Source: Limousia pullorum
Lineage (GTDB): Bacteria; Bacillota; Clostridia; Oscillospirales; Acutalibacteraceae
Direction: 5' to 3'
Assembly: GCA_018714545.1 (NCBI GenBank)
Contig: DVNG01000079.1
Coordinates: 1-16,205, forward strand
Length of the DNA stretch: 16,205 bases
The notes below the pieces were generated by a model that saw only the letters and a list, made by a program, of their open reading frames with translations, was not told the origin of the DNA and did not search any database. Of the stretch, positions 1 through 6,341 are shown piece after piece (the first letter of the stretch is position 1; the number at the start of each line of letters is the position of its first letter). The position numbers and the translations under genes were made by a program.

Positions 1-33
1 AGCCGGGTCAGTGCGTCATTTTTTAGGTTTTAC

Positions 34-64
34 ACTGCGCTCCGGCAACAGGGCGCAGTTTTTT
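34..64 (+). terminator. Intrinsic terminator of an upstream gene
   Basis: ACTGCGC (34-40) pairs with GCGCAGT (53-59). CC (42-43) can add two pairs with GG (51-52) if T41 bulges, leaving a 7-nt loop. A run of six T (59-64) follows directly. The T-run lies only on the plus-strand side, so it should end transcription entering from the left edge, whose gene is outside the window. Confidence 0.75.
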
Positions 65-126
65 GCGTCTTGGCTGAATTTTCTCAGCCGGGTGGAAACG
101 GCTCAGAGTTTTTCCACAGGGACGCA
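64..126 (+). other. Candidate structured RNA or DNA fold (three-way junction)
   Basis: Three perfect short helices can coexist. P1 is TGCGTC (64-69) with GACGCA (121-126), extendable by two G-U pairs. P2 is GGCTGA (72-77) with TCAGCC (84-89) around a 6-nt loop. P3 is GTGGAAA (92-98) with TTTCCAC (111-117) around a 12-nt loop. Together they form a compact three-way junction with only G90, G91 and A118 unpaired near its centre. It lies just after a terminator and about 80 bases before a small orphan gene. GCGTC also occurs at 13-17 and could compete for the same partner. I do not recognise a known riboswitch or ribozyme here. Confidence 0.35.
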
Positions 127-208
127 TTGCCGCTGAATACAGTGCGGGACGGTACCCTATAACCGAAAGAAAATGCAAAATGAAAATACTTATCGGAGGT
201 AAATGTTT

Positions 209-556
209 ATGAAAATGAATTATAATGCTGTATCCTGTGAAATCACACTGGCTAACAATTTTTACGCCGTATCCCATGTTCCCTGCGATTACCAGAATGA
301 TGTAATCGGTTACGGTGTGTGCCGTTTTATTATGAAGTCAAACGATATCCGCAGACACTGCGTTTTTCAGAGCTGGAAGCTCCGTGTTTCCAAGGGAAAG
401 GAACGTAAAAATCGCCGTTTCTTCTATACAATTCCTGCAGTTCTTGCAGAGCTTCCCGGACAGTGGATTCAGATAAGCGGAACTATAGACCCAAACGGAG
501 TGACGCTAAAAAAGGCGGAAATCTTTTCCCAGCATCCCTGTTTTAACAAAAGATAA
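209..556 (+). CDS. Small orphan protein of unknown function, 115 aa
   Basis: I do not recognise this family. The ATG at 209 is preferred because GGAGGT (195-200) stands 8 bases upstream of it; the in-frame ATG at 203 is only 2 bases from that site. The protein is soluble, with no signal peptide or membrane segment. It is basic in the middle (a lysine/arginine-rich patch around SKGKERKNRR) and carries five scattered cysteines that form no standard Fe-S or zinc-ribbon motif. The C-terminal half contains a motif of the form W-I-Q-I-S-G-T, which suggests a beta-strand-rich fold, but this is only an impression. The gene stands alone between two terminators and converges on hcp, so it is probably monocistronic. 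No clear promoter was found for it. Confidence 0.7.
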   Translation: MKMNYNAVSCEITLANNFYAVSHVPCDYQNDVIGYGVCRFIMKSNDIRRHCVFQSWKLRVSKGKERKNRRFFYTIPAVLAELPGQWIQISGTIDPNGVTLKKAEIFSQHPCFNKR

Positions 557-559
557 ATC

Positions 560-601
560 AAGCCGGTTCAATCTGTGTAATGCAGAGAGAACCGGCTTTT
601 T
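560..601 (+). terminator. Hairpin terminator between convergent units
   Basis: AAGCCGGTTC (560-569) pairs perfectly with GAACCGGCTT (589-598). A second helix, TCTG (572-575) with CAGA (583-586), sits inside the loop. The plus side continues TTTTT through 601, which ends the orphan gene. Read on the minus strand it lies just beyond the hcp stop codon with a weaker T-rich tail, so it may serve both converging transcripts. Confidence 0.85.
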
Positions 602-604
602 ATA

Positions 605-2200
605 TTACTTATTTAAAATAGCTTTTAAATCTTCCTCAGGTGTGGTTATAGGGGCGATGTTGTAGTTTTCTACAAGGAAGTTCAGAACATTTGGTGAAAC
701 AAAGGCCGGAAGTGTCGGGCCTAAGCGGATGTTTTTAATTCCAAGATAAAGCAGTGTGAGAAGAATACATACAGCCTTCTGCTCGTACCATGAAAGAACA
801 AGTGAGAGAGGAAGTTCGTTTACACCACAGTTAAAGGCTTCCGCAAGGGCAATTGCTACCTTGATTGCGCTGTAGGCGTCGTTGCACTGTCCCATATCCA
901 TAAGGCGTGGAAGTCCCTCTATTGTGCCAAGGTCAAGATCGTTAAATCTGTATTTACCGCAGGCCAAGGTGAGAACTACTGTGTCCGCAGGTGTGTTCTT
1001 TACAAAATCTGTGTAGTAATTGCGTCCTGTCTTTGCTCCGTCACAGCCTCCCACAAGGAAGAAGTGCTTTATTTTTCCTGCTTTTACTGCCTCGATAACC
1101 TTGTCGGCAACAGATAAAACTGTTCCGTGGCCGAAACCGGTCATAACTGTGTTGCCGCCGTTTATTCCGGTAAACTCTCTGTCCTGTGTATATCCGCCAA
1201 GCTCAAGGGCTTTTTCAATTACAGGTGTAAAGTCCTTGTCCTCGCCGATGTGTATAAGCTCAGGATATGAAACAACCTCTGTTGTGAAAACTCTGTCCTT
1301 GTAGCTGTCCTTAACAGGCATAAGGCAGTTGGTTGTGAAAAGAACAGGAGCCGGAATGTTGTCAAATTCCTTTTGTTGGTTCTGCCATGCTGTGCCGAAA
1401 TTACCCTTTAAGTGGCTGTACTTTTTGAGGAGAGGGTAAGCGTGGGCAGGGAGCATCTCGCCGTGGGTGTAGATGTTTATGCCTTTGCCTTCGGTTTGCT
1501 CCAAAAGCTTTTTAAGGTCGTAAAGGTCGTGACCTGAAATTACAATAAACGGACCCTTTTCAACGGTGAGAGGAACAGATGTGGGAACAGGAGTTCCGAA
1601 GCTTTCTGTATTTGCTTTGTCCAAAAGCTCCATGCACTCAAGGTTTACTTCACCGGTTTCCATAACTATTGGGAGAAGCTCCTCCATGCCGTAGTCCTGT
1701 GAAAGACTGAACAGAGCCTTGTAGAAGAAGTTATTTACCTTTTCACTGGTAAAGCCTAAAACATAGGCGTGATAGGCATATGCCGCCATACCTCTTATTC
1801 CTAAGAGGATAAGTGATTTAAGAGAACGGATGTCCTCGTCTGCATTCCATATATTTGAAAGAGGATAATCCTCTGTACTTTCACAGCGGGAAGCGCATCC
1901 GGCACAGCCCGGAGCGGCAAATTTTTTCTCATTGTGAACCTGATTGATAAGGGCATTAAGTGTTTTTTCGTTAAAGCTTACATTTGTTACTGTTGTGAAA
2001 AGTCCCTCTAAAATAAGCCTGTCGGAATTTTCTGTTTTTCCGTTGTTCATGCAGGCTTTGGCAAGACCTATAAGAGCGGCTGTTAAATCGTCCTGAAGAT
2101 TTGCAACAGGAGCTGATTTTCCGCATACGCCTGCAGAGCCTTTGCAGCCTGTACATCCGGCTGTTTGTTCACACTGAAAGCAAAACATTTTATTAGTCAT
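605..2200 (-). CDS. hcp: Hybrid cluster protein / hydroxylamine reductase (NO reductase)
   Basis: Hcp is a cytoplasmic Fe-S enzyme that reduces nitric oxide to N2O, and hydroxylamine in vitro, protecting anaerobes from nitrosative stress. The N-terminal cluster motif is CX2CX8CX6C (C7, C10, C19, C26), the short spacing of anaerobe-type Hcp. The ligands of the 4Fe-2S-3O hybrid cluster are recognisable in order: the GHDL histidine, THGEMLPAH glutamate, NCLMP cysteine, the GGCDGAKTGR cysteine (persulfide site), the cysteines of LACGKYRF and MGQCNDAYSA, and the SWYEQKAV Glu/Lys pair. At 531 aa it is slightly shorter than the usual ~550 aa. AAGGAG precedes the ATG. It is the last gene of a ferredoxin-cupin-hcp operon, 38 bases after the cupin. 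No hcr reductase is present, so the ferredoxin-like neighbour is the likely electron donor. Confidence 0.97.
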   Translation of the reverse strand: MTNKMFCFQCEQTAGCTGCKGSAGVCGKSAPVANLQDDLTAALIGLAKACMNNGKTENSDRLILEGLFTTVTNVSFNEKTLNALINQVHNEKKFAAPGCAGCASRCESTEDYPLSNIWNADEDIRSLKSLILLGIRGMAAYAYHAYVLGFTSEKVNNFFYKALFSLSQDYGMEELLPIVMETGEVNLECMELLDKANTESFGTPVPTSVPLTVEKGPFIVISGHDLYDLKKLLEQTEGKGINIYTHGEMLPAHAYPLLKKYSHLKGNFGTAWQNQQKEFDNIPAPVLFTTNCLMPVKDSYKDRVFTTEVVSYPELIHIGEDKDFTPVIEKALELGGYTQDREFTGINGGNTVMTGFGHGTVLSVADKVIEAVKAGKIKHFFLVGGCDGAKTGRNYYTDFVKNTPADTVVLTLACGKYRFNDLDLGTIEGLPRLMDMGQCNDAYSAIKVAIALAEAFNCGVNELPLSLVLSWYEQKAVCILLTLLYLGIKNIRLGPTLPAFVSPNVLNFLVENYNIAPITTPEEDLKAILNK

Positions 2201-2238
2201 GATTGTTCTCCTTTTTCTAGTTGATATGTTGATATTTT

Positions 2239-2580
2239 TTACTTTTCTACGGGAAATATTACAGTTAAAAGCATTTTAAAATCTTCTTGTGCATAAACAG
2301 CATGTGGCTTTTCTGCCGGCATAATGAGGGTTTCACCTGCTGAAACAAAGTATTCCTTGCCGTCAACGGTGAATTTTCCCTGTCCCTCCAAAACAGTTAC
2401 CATTGCGTCGCCTTTTGACTCGTGGGTGCTTATCTCTTCACCCTTTGAAAAAGCGAAAAGTGTTAGGCTTACAAAATTGTTTTGTGCAAGAGTTTTGCTG
2501 ACAATCTGTCCTGGCTGGGCAGATATTTCCTTTGCAAGACTCAAAACCTCTTCGTGATTGATATTTTTAATATAGCTCAT
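2239..2580 (-). CDS. Small single-domain cupin
   Basis: A 113-aa single-domain cupin. Motif 1 reads G-x5-H-E-S-x4-M-x5-G, so the second histidine of the usual HxH metal pair is a serine; motif 2 contains PAEKPHAV, which keeps the third metal histidine. Metal binding may therefore be altered, and the substrate cannot be read from sequence. It sits 12 bases after the ferredoxin-like gene with a strong AGGAGG, and 38 bases before hcp, so it belongs to the same transcript. Small cupins are often found beside hcp in Clostridia; a role in sensing or detoxifying a reactive nitrogen compound is inference only. The cupin fold call is firm. Confidence 0.88.
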   Translation of the reverse strand: MSYIKNINHEEVLSLAKEISAQPGQIVSKTLAQNNFVSLTLFAFSKGEEISTHESKGDAMVTVLEGQGKFTVDGKEYFVSAGETLIMPAEKPHAVYAQEDFKMLLTVIFPVEK

Positions 2581-2592
2581 AATTTCCTCCTG

Positions 2593-3306
2593 TTATATGT
2601 CCAGTATTCTTCCGTCTGTGGAGATTGTGACAACCTGCCATGGAATAAACTTTCCGCTGTTCTTTAAAGCGGTGACTGCGGCGTGCTCAATTCCTCCGCA
2701 GCAGGGAACCTCCATTCTCACAACTGTGACGCTTCTTATGTCGTTGTTTGCAATAATCTGTGTAAGCTTTTCAGAATAGTCAACTGCGTCAAGCTTCGGA
2801 CATCCTATCAATGTGATTTTTCCTTTTATAAATTCCTCGTGGAAGTTTGCATATGCATAAGCGGTGCAGTCTGCGGCAATAAGAAGCTTTGCTCCGCTGA
2901 AATAAGGTGCGTTTATTGGCGCAAGCTTTATCTGTACAGGCCACTGCTGAAGTCTGCTGACAGGTACAGTTTTTGCAGAAAAGCTTTCTGTTTCGGAAAT
3001 ATTTTCTCTGTTAAAAGCTTTTGCCTGACTGCCGGGACATCCGCAGGGAATTTTTGCCTTTTGTGCTTTCTTTTCCATATTGGCTTTTACAGCCTGTTCA
3101 TCATATGCGGCGGCTTCACGTTCTACAAAGGTTATTGCTCCTGTGGGACAGGTGGGCAGACAGTCGCCCAAACCGTCGCAGTAATCGTCACGCAAAAGCT
3201 TTGCCTTTCCGTTTACCATGCCGATAGCACCTTCGTGACAAGCCTTGGCGCAGGCTCCGCATCCGTTGCATTTTTCTTCATCTATATTTATTATTCTTCT
3301 AATCAT
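2593..3306 (-). CDS. Ferredoxin-like Fe-S protein, probable Hcp electron donor
   Basis: A 237-aa cytoplasmic Fe-S protein. Residues 1-60 form a bacterial ferredoxin domain. Its first site is complete, CX2CX2CX3C (C13, C16, C19, C23). The second site is C43-x5-C49-x3-C53-P, with Leu46 where the second cysteine belongs, so it may hold a 3Fe-4S or differently ligated cluster. The remaining ~175 residues contain three further cysteine sites, CGCPGS, GCPKLD and VPCCGG, which could bind another cluster or metal. It is the promoter-proximal gene of the operon with cupin and hcp, starting at an ATG behind AGGAGG. The layout suggests it passes electrons to Hcp in place of the Hcr reductase of enterobacteria; that role is inferred from context. 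Confidence 0.9.
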   Translation of the reverse strand: MIRRIINIDEEKCNGCGACAKACHEGAIGMVNGKAKLLRDDYCDGLGDCLPTCPTGAITFVEREAAAYDEQAVKANMEKKAQKAKIPCGCPGSQAKAFNRENISETESFSAKTVPVSRLQQWPVQIKLAPINAPYFSGAKLLIAADCTAYAYANFHEEFIKGKITLIGCPKLDAVDYSEKLTQIIANNDIRSVTVVRMEVPCCGGIEHAAVTALKNSGKFIPWQVVTISTDGRILDI

Positions 3307-3341
3307 AGTAATCTGCCTCCTGTTTAGTCTTCAATTTTCTG

Positions 3342-3370
3342 TTGAGTTTATGACTGAATTATAGTACAAT
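3342..3370 (+). promoter_or_regulatory. Promoter of the Crp/Fnr-type regulator
   Basis: TTGAGT (3342-3347), a 17-bp spacer and TACAAT (3365-3370) give a good vegetative promoter. The predicted start is near 3377, about 40 bases before the regulator's ATG. The palindrome at 3385-3400 falls just inside the transcript, where a bound protein could block the polymerase. Confidence 0.7.
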
Positions 3371-3386
3371 CAGAAAATAAAGTCTG
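3358..3386 (-). promoter_or_regulatory. Promoter of the ferredoxin-cupin-hcp operon
   Basis: Minus-strand TATAAT occupies 3358-3363, a perfect -10. At 17-bp spacing the -35 hexamer would be CAGACT (3381-3386), matching only three consensus positions. A good -10 with a poor -35 is typical of an activator-dependent promoter. Predicted start is near 3351, about 45 bases before the ferredoxin ATG. The -10 abuts the plus-strand -10 at 3365-3370, so the two divergent promoters probably cannot both be occupied by polymerase. Confidence 0.7.
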
Positions 3387-3400
3387 TTGTAATTCCAACA
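3385..3400. promoter_or_regulatory. Probable operator of the divergent Crp/Fnr regulator
   Basis: TGTTGTAATTCCAACA is a 16-bp palindrome broken at one symmetric pair. Its centre (3392.5) is about 41.5 bp upstream of the predicted hcp-operon start and about 16 bp downstream of the predicted regulator start. That geometry fits class II activation of the operon and autorepression of the regulator. Its size and 5-6-5 shape suit a Crp/Fnr dimer. Confidence 0.65.
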
Positions 3401-3416
3401 AAGGAGATTTTTTAAA

Positions 3417-4076
3417 ATGGAAAAATATTTTGAAGCTATTAAGAGATGTCCAATCTTTGCCGATATATCATCAGAGGAAATAAAAGCAATGCTCAACTGT
3501 TTACAGGGCAAAAAAGAAAGCTATGAAAAAGGAAGCTGTATTTTACAGATAGGCGATAAGCTGGAAGCTGTTGGCTTGCTGTTATCGGGAAAAGGAATGA
3601 TAGTTCAGGAGGATTTCTGGGGTAATAGAAATATCCTTTCGGAAATTTTGCCTGGTCATATTTTCGGCGAGGCTTTTGCATGTTCGCCGGGTTCGGTTTT
3701 AAATGTCAGCGTTTTTGCTGAAAAGGAAAGTGAGGTGCTTTGGCTCAGCGTCGGAAGAATACTTACCACCTGTCCCACCGCCTGCCCTCATCACAGCAGA
3801 ATGATAAGAAATCTCCTTTCAGATTTGGCAGAAAAAAATCTGCGTTTAAATGAAAAGCTCACCCATATGGGACAGAGAAAGACAAGGGAAAAGCTAATGT
3901 CATATTTGTCGTCCCAGGCTCAAAAGTCCGGAAAATCCCAATTTGAAATACCATTTAACAGACAGCAGCTTGCAGACTACCTTTCAGTAGAGAGAAGCGC
4001 CATGTCCTTGGAGCTGAGTAAGCTTAAATCCGAGGGGATAATTGATTTTGATAAAAACAGATTTAAATTATTATGA
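3417..4076 (+). CDS. Crp/Fnr-family transcription regulator, HcpR-like
   Basis: A 219-aa protein with the usual two domains: an N-terminal cyclic-nucleotide-binding beta-roll (about residues 10-115, with the signature run LLLSGKGMI and GHIFGEAFA), then a dimer helix and a C-terminal winged helix-turn-helix (about 150-219; recognition region FNRQQLADYLSVERSAMSLELSKL). A C119-P-T-A-C123-P-H-H cluster precedes the dimer helix and could bind heme or metal; there is no N-terminal Fnr-type four-cysteine set. It is divergent from the hcp operon, and a palindrome lies between them, so it most likely senses nitrosative or redox stress and switches hcp on, as HcpR proteins do. The specific ligand is unknown. 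Confidence 0.9.
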   Translation: MEKYFEAIKRCPIFADISSEEIKAMLNCLQGKKESYEKGSCILQIGDKLEAVGLLLSGKGMIVQEDFWGNRNILSEILPGHIFGEAFACSPGSVLNVSVFAEKESEVLWLSVGRILTTCPTACPHHSRMIRNLLSDLAEKNLRLNEKLTHMGQRKTREKLMSYLSSQAQKSGKSQFEIPFNRQQLADYLSVERSAMSLELSKLKSEGIIDFDKNRFKLL

Positions 4077-4122
4077 TTATATTAAAAATATAAAACTATA
4101 ATATATTATATAAATATTTATA

Positions 4123-4160
4123 GCGAGTAGTAAGATTATAGTCTTATTACCCGCTTTTTT
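4123..4160 (+). terminator. Terminator of the Crp/Fnr-type gene
   Basis: A 13-bp stem joins 4123-4135 to 4142-4154, with one A-C mismatch and one G-U pair, a 6-nt loop and a following T6 run (4155-4160). Confidence 0.85.
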
Positions 4161-4161
4161 G

Positions 4162-4190
4162 TTGTAATTTGTAATTCTATGTGTTAAAAT
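4162..4190 (+). promoter_or_regulatory. Candidate promoter of the pseudokinase-transpeptidase pair
   Basis: TTGTAA (4162-4167), a 17-bp spacer and TAAAAT (4185-4190) match a vegetative promoter moderately well. It directly follows the regulator's terminator and would start transcription near 4197, giving a leader of about 48 bases. Confidence 0.5.
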
Positions 4191-4203
4191 TATGTTAAGT
4201 AAG

Positions 4204-4219
4204 CGCAATTTATATTGCG
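4204..4219 (+). other. Leader hairpin before the pseudokinase gene
   Basis: CGCAAT (4204-4209) pairs perfectly with ATTGCG (4214-4219) across a TTAT loop. It lies at the 5' end of the predicted transcript, about 12 bases before the AAGGGG ribosome site. It has no T-run, so an RNA-stability or translation role is more likely than termination. Confidence 0.4.
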
Positions 4220-4244
4220 GTATTTTATAAAAGGGGTTGAATGT

Positions 4245-6326
4245 ATGTACGGGGATTTTTATATTCCGCAGGAATGGCAGCAATGGTCATTGAATAGATT
4301 GTTGGGACAGTCGCAGATGGATGCGGTTGCCCTTGTTCAGAGAAAGATTGGTCCCAAAACCGATTTTTCATATATTAAAATGATAAATATTTCCGGCGGA
4401 CAAGATGCGGAGTCTGTGCAGTCGCAGATTGAGGACTTAACAGAGGAAGTAAAAATCAGAAATAATAATTTAGTGAGATATGAGGATTTTATAATAAAAG
4501 AAAATGAGGGATATCAATTTTTTGCACGTATGGAGTATGTGCAAAGTCTCAGCGATTTACTGGAAAGATACGGTAAGCTTTCTGAAACAGATGTTATCAG
4601 ACTGGGAATTGATATGTGCAAAGCCCTTATCACATTAAAAAGCAAAAACATAGTTCACGGACATATTCATCCGGGAAATATTTTCTGTGATGTTGACGGG
4701 AATTTCAAGCTGGGCGGAGTGGGAGCTCTGGGCAGACTGGACTATTTAATCAGCGGAAGTATGTCCGACTTGGAAACATACTTTACCGCTCCCGAAGCCA
4801 CAAACTCGCCGGTTAGAAATAATCTTACGGATATTTATTCTGTAGGCAGTGTTTTGTATTTTCTCTTGAACAATAACAAACCTCCCTTTGTTGACCAGAA
4901 CTTTTCTCAGCTTTCATATAAAGACAAAGAGGATTATATAAACGGAAAAATGTCAGGCGCTCCGTTCCCGTCACCGGTAAACTGTAAAAATGAATATCTG
5001 AAAAATATAATTTCTACAGCCTGTGAATTTGACCCTGACAGAAGATGGAAAAATCCTGAGGCAATGAAAAACGCTCTGGAAAATATTCTGGAAGAAGAAA
5101 ATTCTCAGAATAAAAATAACTTTGAAATACCTGCTGCACAAATGCCGTCACCGAATTTTTACAGCGGAAATAATACTTTTGAAAACAACGGTTTTAACGG
5201 TCAAAATAATGTAAATCCACCATATCAGCCAAATACACCTCCTGTAAATAATAACTTTGGCGGAGGCTATGTTCCAAACAACAATAACTATGCAAACAAT
5301 CCAACTACAAACAAATCTTTAAATAAAGGAAATAAAAAGCTTGCGGTGCTGGTAAGCTCGGTTTCAGGAGCGGCTGTGGCTGTTATTATTGCTGTGCTGT
5401 TGTTTGTGTATCCGGGATTTCTTTCCGGAAAGGACAATTATCCGGTTAACAGCACAAATATAGTCAACAGACAGGATAACACTGATGACAATGATTTTAT
5501 GGAAGAAAAGACAGAGGAAAAGACAACAAAAACAGAGAAGGTTTATGTTCCAAATGTCACCGACATGAAAGAGAGCGACGCAAAGGAAACATTAGCCGAT
5601 GAGGGCTTTGACGTTGATATTGAATACGACTACAGCGACGATGTGGACAAAAACAGAGTTATTTCTCAAAGTCCAAAGGGCGGAGACAAAGCGCAAGAGG
5701 GTTCAACGGTTACACCGGTTGTTTCAAAGGGAACGGAATCTAAACCGTCTCCGGAGTATTACAGCCAGAAAATAGAGGTTGAAACCAGCGGAACTTATGC
5801 TACAATGGAGCTTTTCCAGTGGAACGGAAAAGAGTGGGAAAGTCTTTTTTATACAGCTAATGTGAGAATAGGCGAAAACGGAGCAAGCTACGATTACGGT
5901 GAGGGAAAGAAAACAACACCGAAAGGAACTTTTGATATAGGTTTCTGTTACGGACTTACACAGCCGGAAACAGGTCTGAGATTTAAACAGCTTACAACTT
6001 CAAGTGTGTTTGTAGATGACCCGGATTCACAGTATTACAATATGCTGGTAGACAGATATGTTTTGTCAGGCGACGTAAGCTATGAAAACACATACGACCA
6101 GTTTGCAAATAAAAATTATTACAGCACCTGCATTTTTATCGAGCACAACGGCGACGGTGAAACAGTGGGAACTGCATCGCCGAACATGGGTTCAGTTATA
6201 ACCATATGCGGAAAAAACGGCAATTTGAATTCCACTTTTGGATGTATAGACATTACCACAAACGATATGTACTATCTTTTGAGATATCTGGACGAAGAAC
6301 AGAATCCGGTAATTATTATCAGTTAA
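4245..6326 (+). CDS. Pseudokinase-TM-PASTA-degenerate L,D-transpeptidase fusion
   Basis: A 693-aa membrane protein built from pieces not usually combined. The start at ATG 4245 has AGGGG 8 bases upstream; a TTG at 4215 lacks one. Residues ~1-280 are a Ser/Thr kinase fold: the beta3 lysine (K45), APE (182-184... TAPEA) and DxxSxG (D196-G201) remain. However, the catalytic HRDxKPxN loop reads HGHIHPGN (138-145), DFG reads GVG (158-160), and the Gly-rich loop is eroded, so catalysis is very unlikely. An Asn/Pro-rich linker (~285-360) leads to one membrane segment (366-389). One PASTA domain (~433-496) and a YkuD-type transpeptidase domain (~508-693) then lie outside the cell. The latter keeps C667 (SxxGC), but the paralogue's catalytic His is Ile654. 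It is cotranscribed with an intact paralogue 15 bases downstream. A wall-sensing scaffold role is inferred. Confidence 0.88.
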   Translation: MYGDFYIPQEWQQWSLNRLLGQSQMDAVALVQRKIGPKTDFSYIKMINISGGQDAESVQSQIEDLTEEVKIRNNNLVRYEDFIIKENEGYQFFARMEYVQSLSDLLERYGKLSETDVIRLGIDMCKALITLKSKNIVHGHIHPGNIFCDVDGNFKLGGVGALGRLDYLISGSMSDLETYFTAPEATNSPVRNNLTDIYSVGSVLYFLLNNNKPPFVDQNFSQLSYKDKEDYINGKMSGAPFPSPVNCKNEYLKNIISTACEFDPDRRWKNPEAMKNALENILEEENSQNKNNFEIPAAQMPSPNFYSGNNTFENNGFNGQNNVNPPYQPNTPPVNNNFGGGYVPNNNNYANNPTTNKSLNKGNKKLAVLVSSVSGAAVAVIIAVLLFVYPGFLSGKDNYPVNSTNIVNRQDNTDDNDFMEEKTEEKTTKTEKVYVPNVTDMKESDAKETLADEGFDVDIEYDYSDDVDKNRVISQSPKGGDKAQEGSTVTPVVSKGTESKPSPEYYSQKIEVETSGTYATMELFQWNGKEWESLFYTANVRIGENGASYDYGEGKKTTPKGTFDIGFCYGLTQPETGLRFKQLTTSSVFVDDPDSQYYNMLVDRYVLSGDVSYENTYDQFANKNYYSTCIFIEHNGDGETVGTASPNMGSVITICGKNGNLNSTFGCIDITTNDMYYLLRYLDEEQNPVIIIS

Positions 6327-6341
6327 GTATGAGGAGCAGAA

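Noticed and set aside
64..126. Hammerhead-type ribozyme
   Set aside because: There is a three-way junction, but the conserved CUGANGA and GAAA core strands are not at the junction; the GAAA lies inside a helix.
1..131. Fragments resembling the c-di-GMP-I riboswitch (AGCCGGGT at 1-8 and 86-93, GGGACGCATTGCC at 119-131)
   Set aside because: The order of the blocks is wrong for that aptamer (AGCCGGGT should follow GACGCAAAGC), the AAA of that block is changed, and the rest of the core is not seen. A real aptamer could end at the left edge but cannot be judged.
4215..4244. Earlier TTG start for the pseudokinase gene
   Set aside because: It lies within the leader hairpin and has no ribosome site; ATG 4245 has AGGGG at proper distance.
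6144..6146. H634 as the catalytic histidine of the fusion's transpeptidase domain
   Set aside because: It is 33 residues from C667 and aligns with a non-catalytic position of the intact paralogue; the true position holds Ile654. Only a structure could reverse this.
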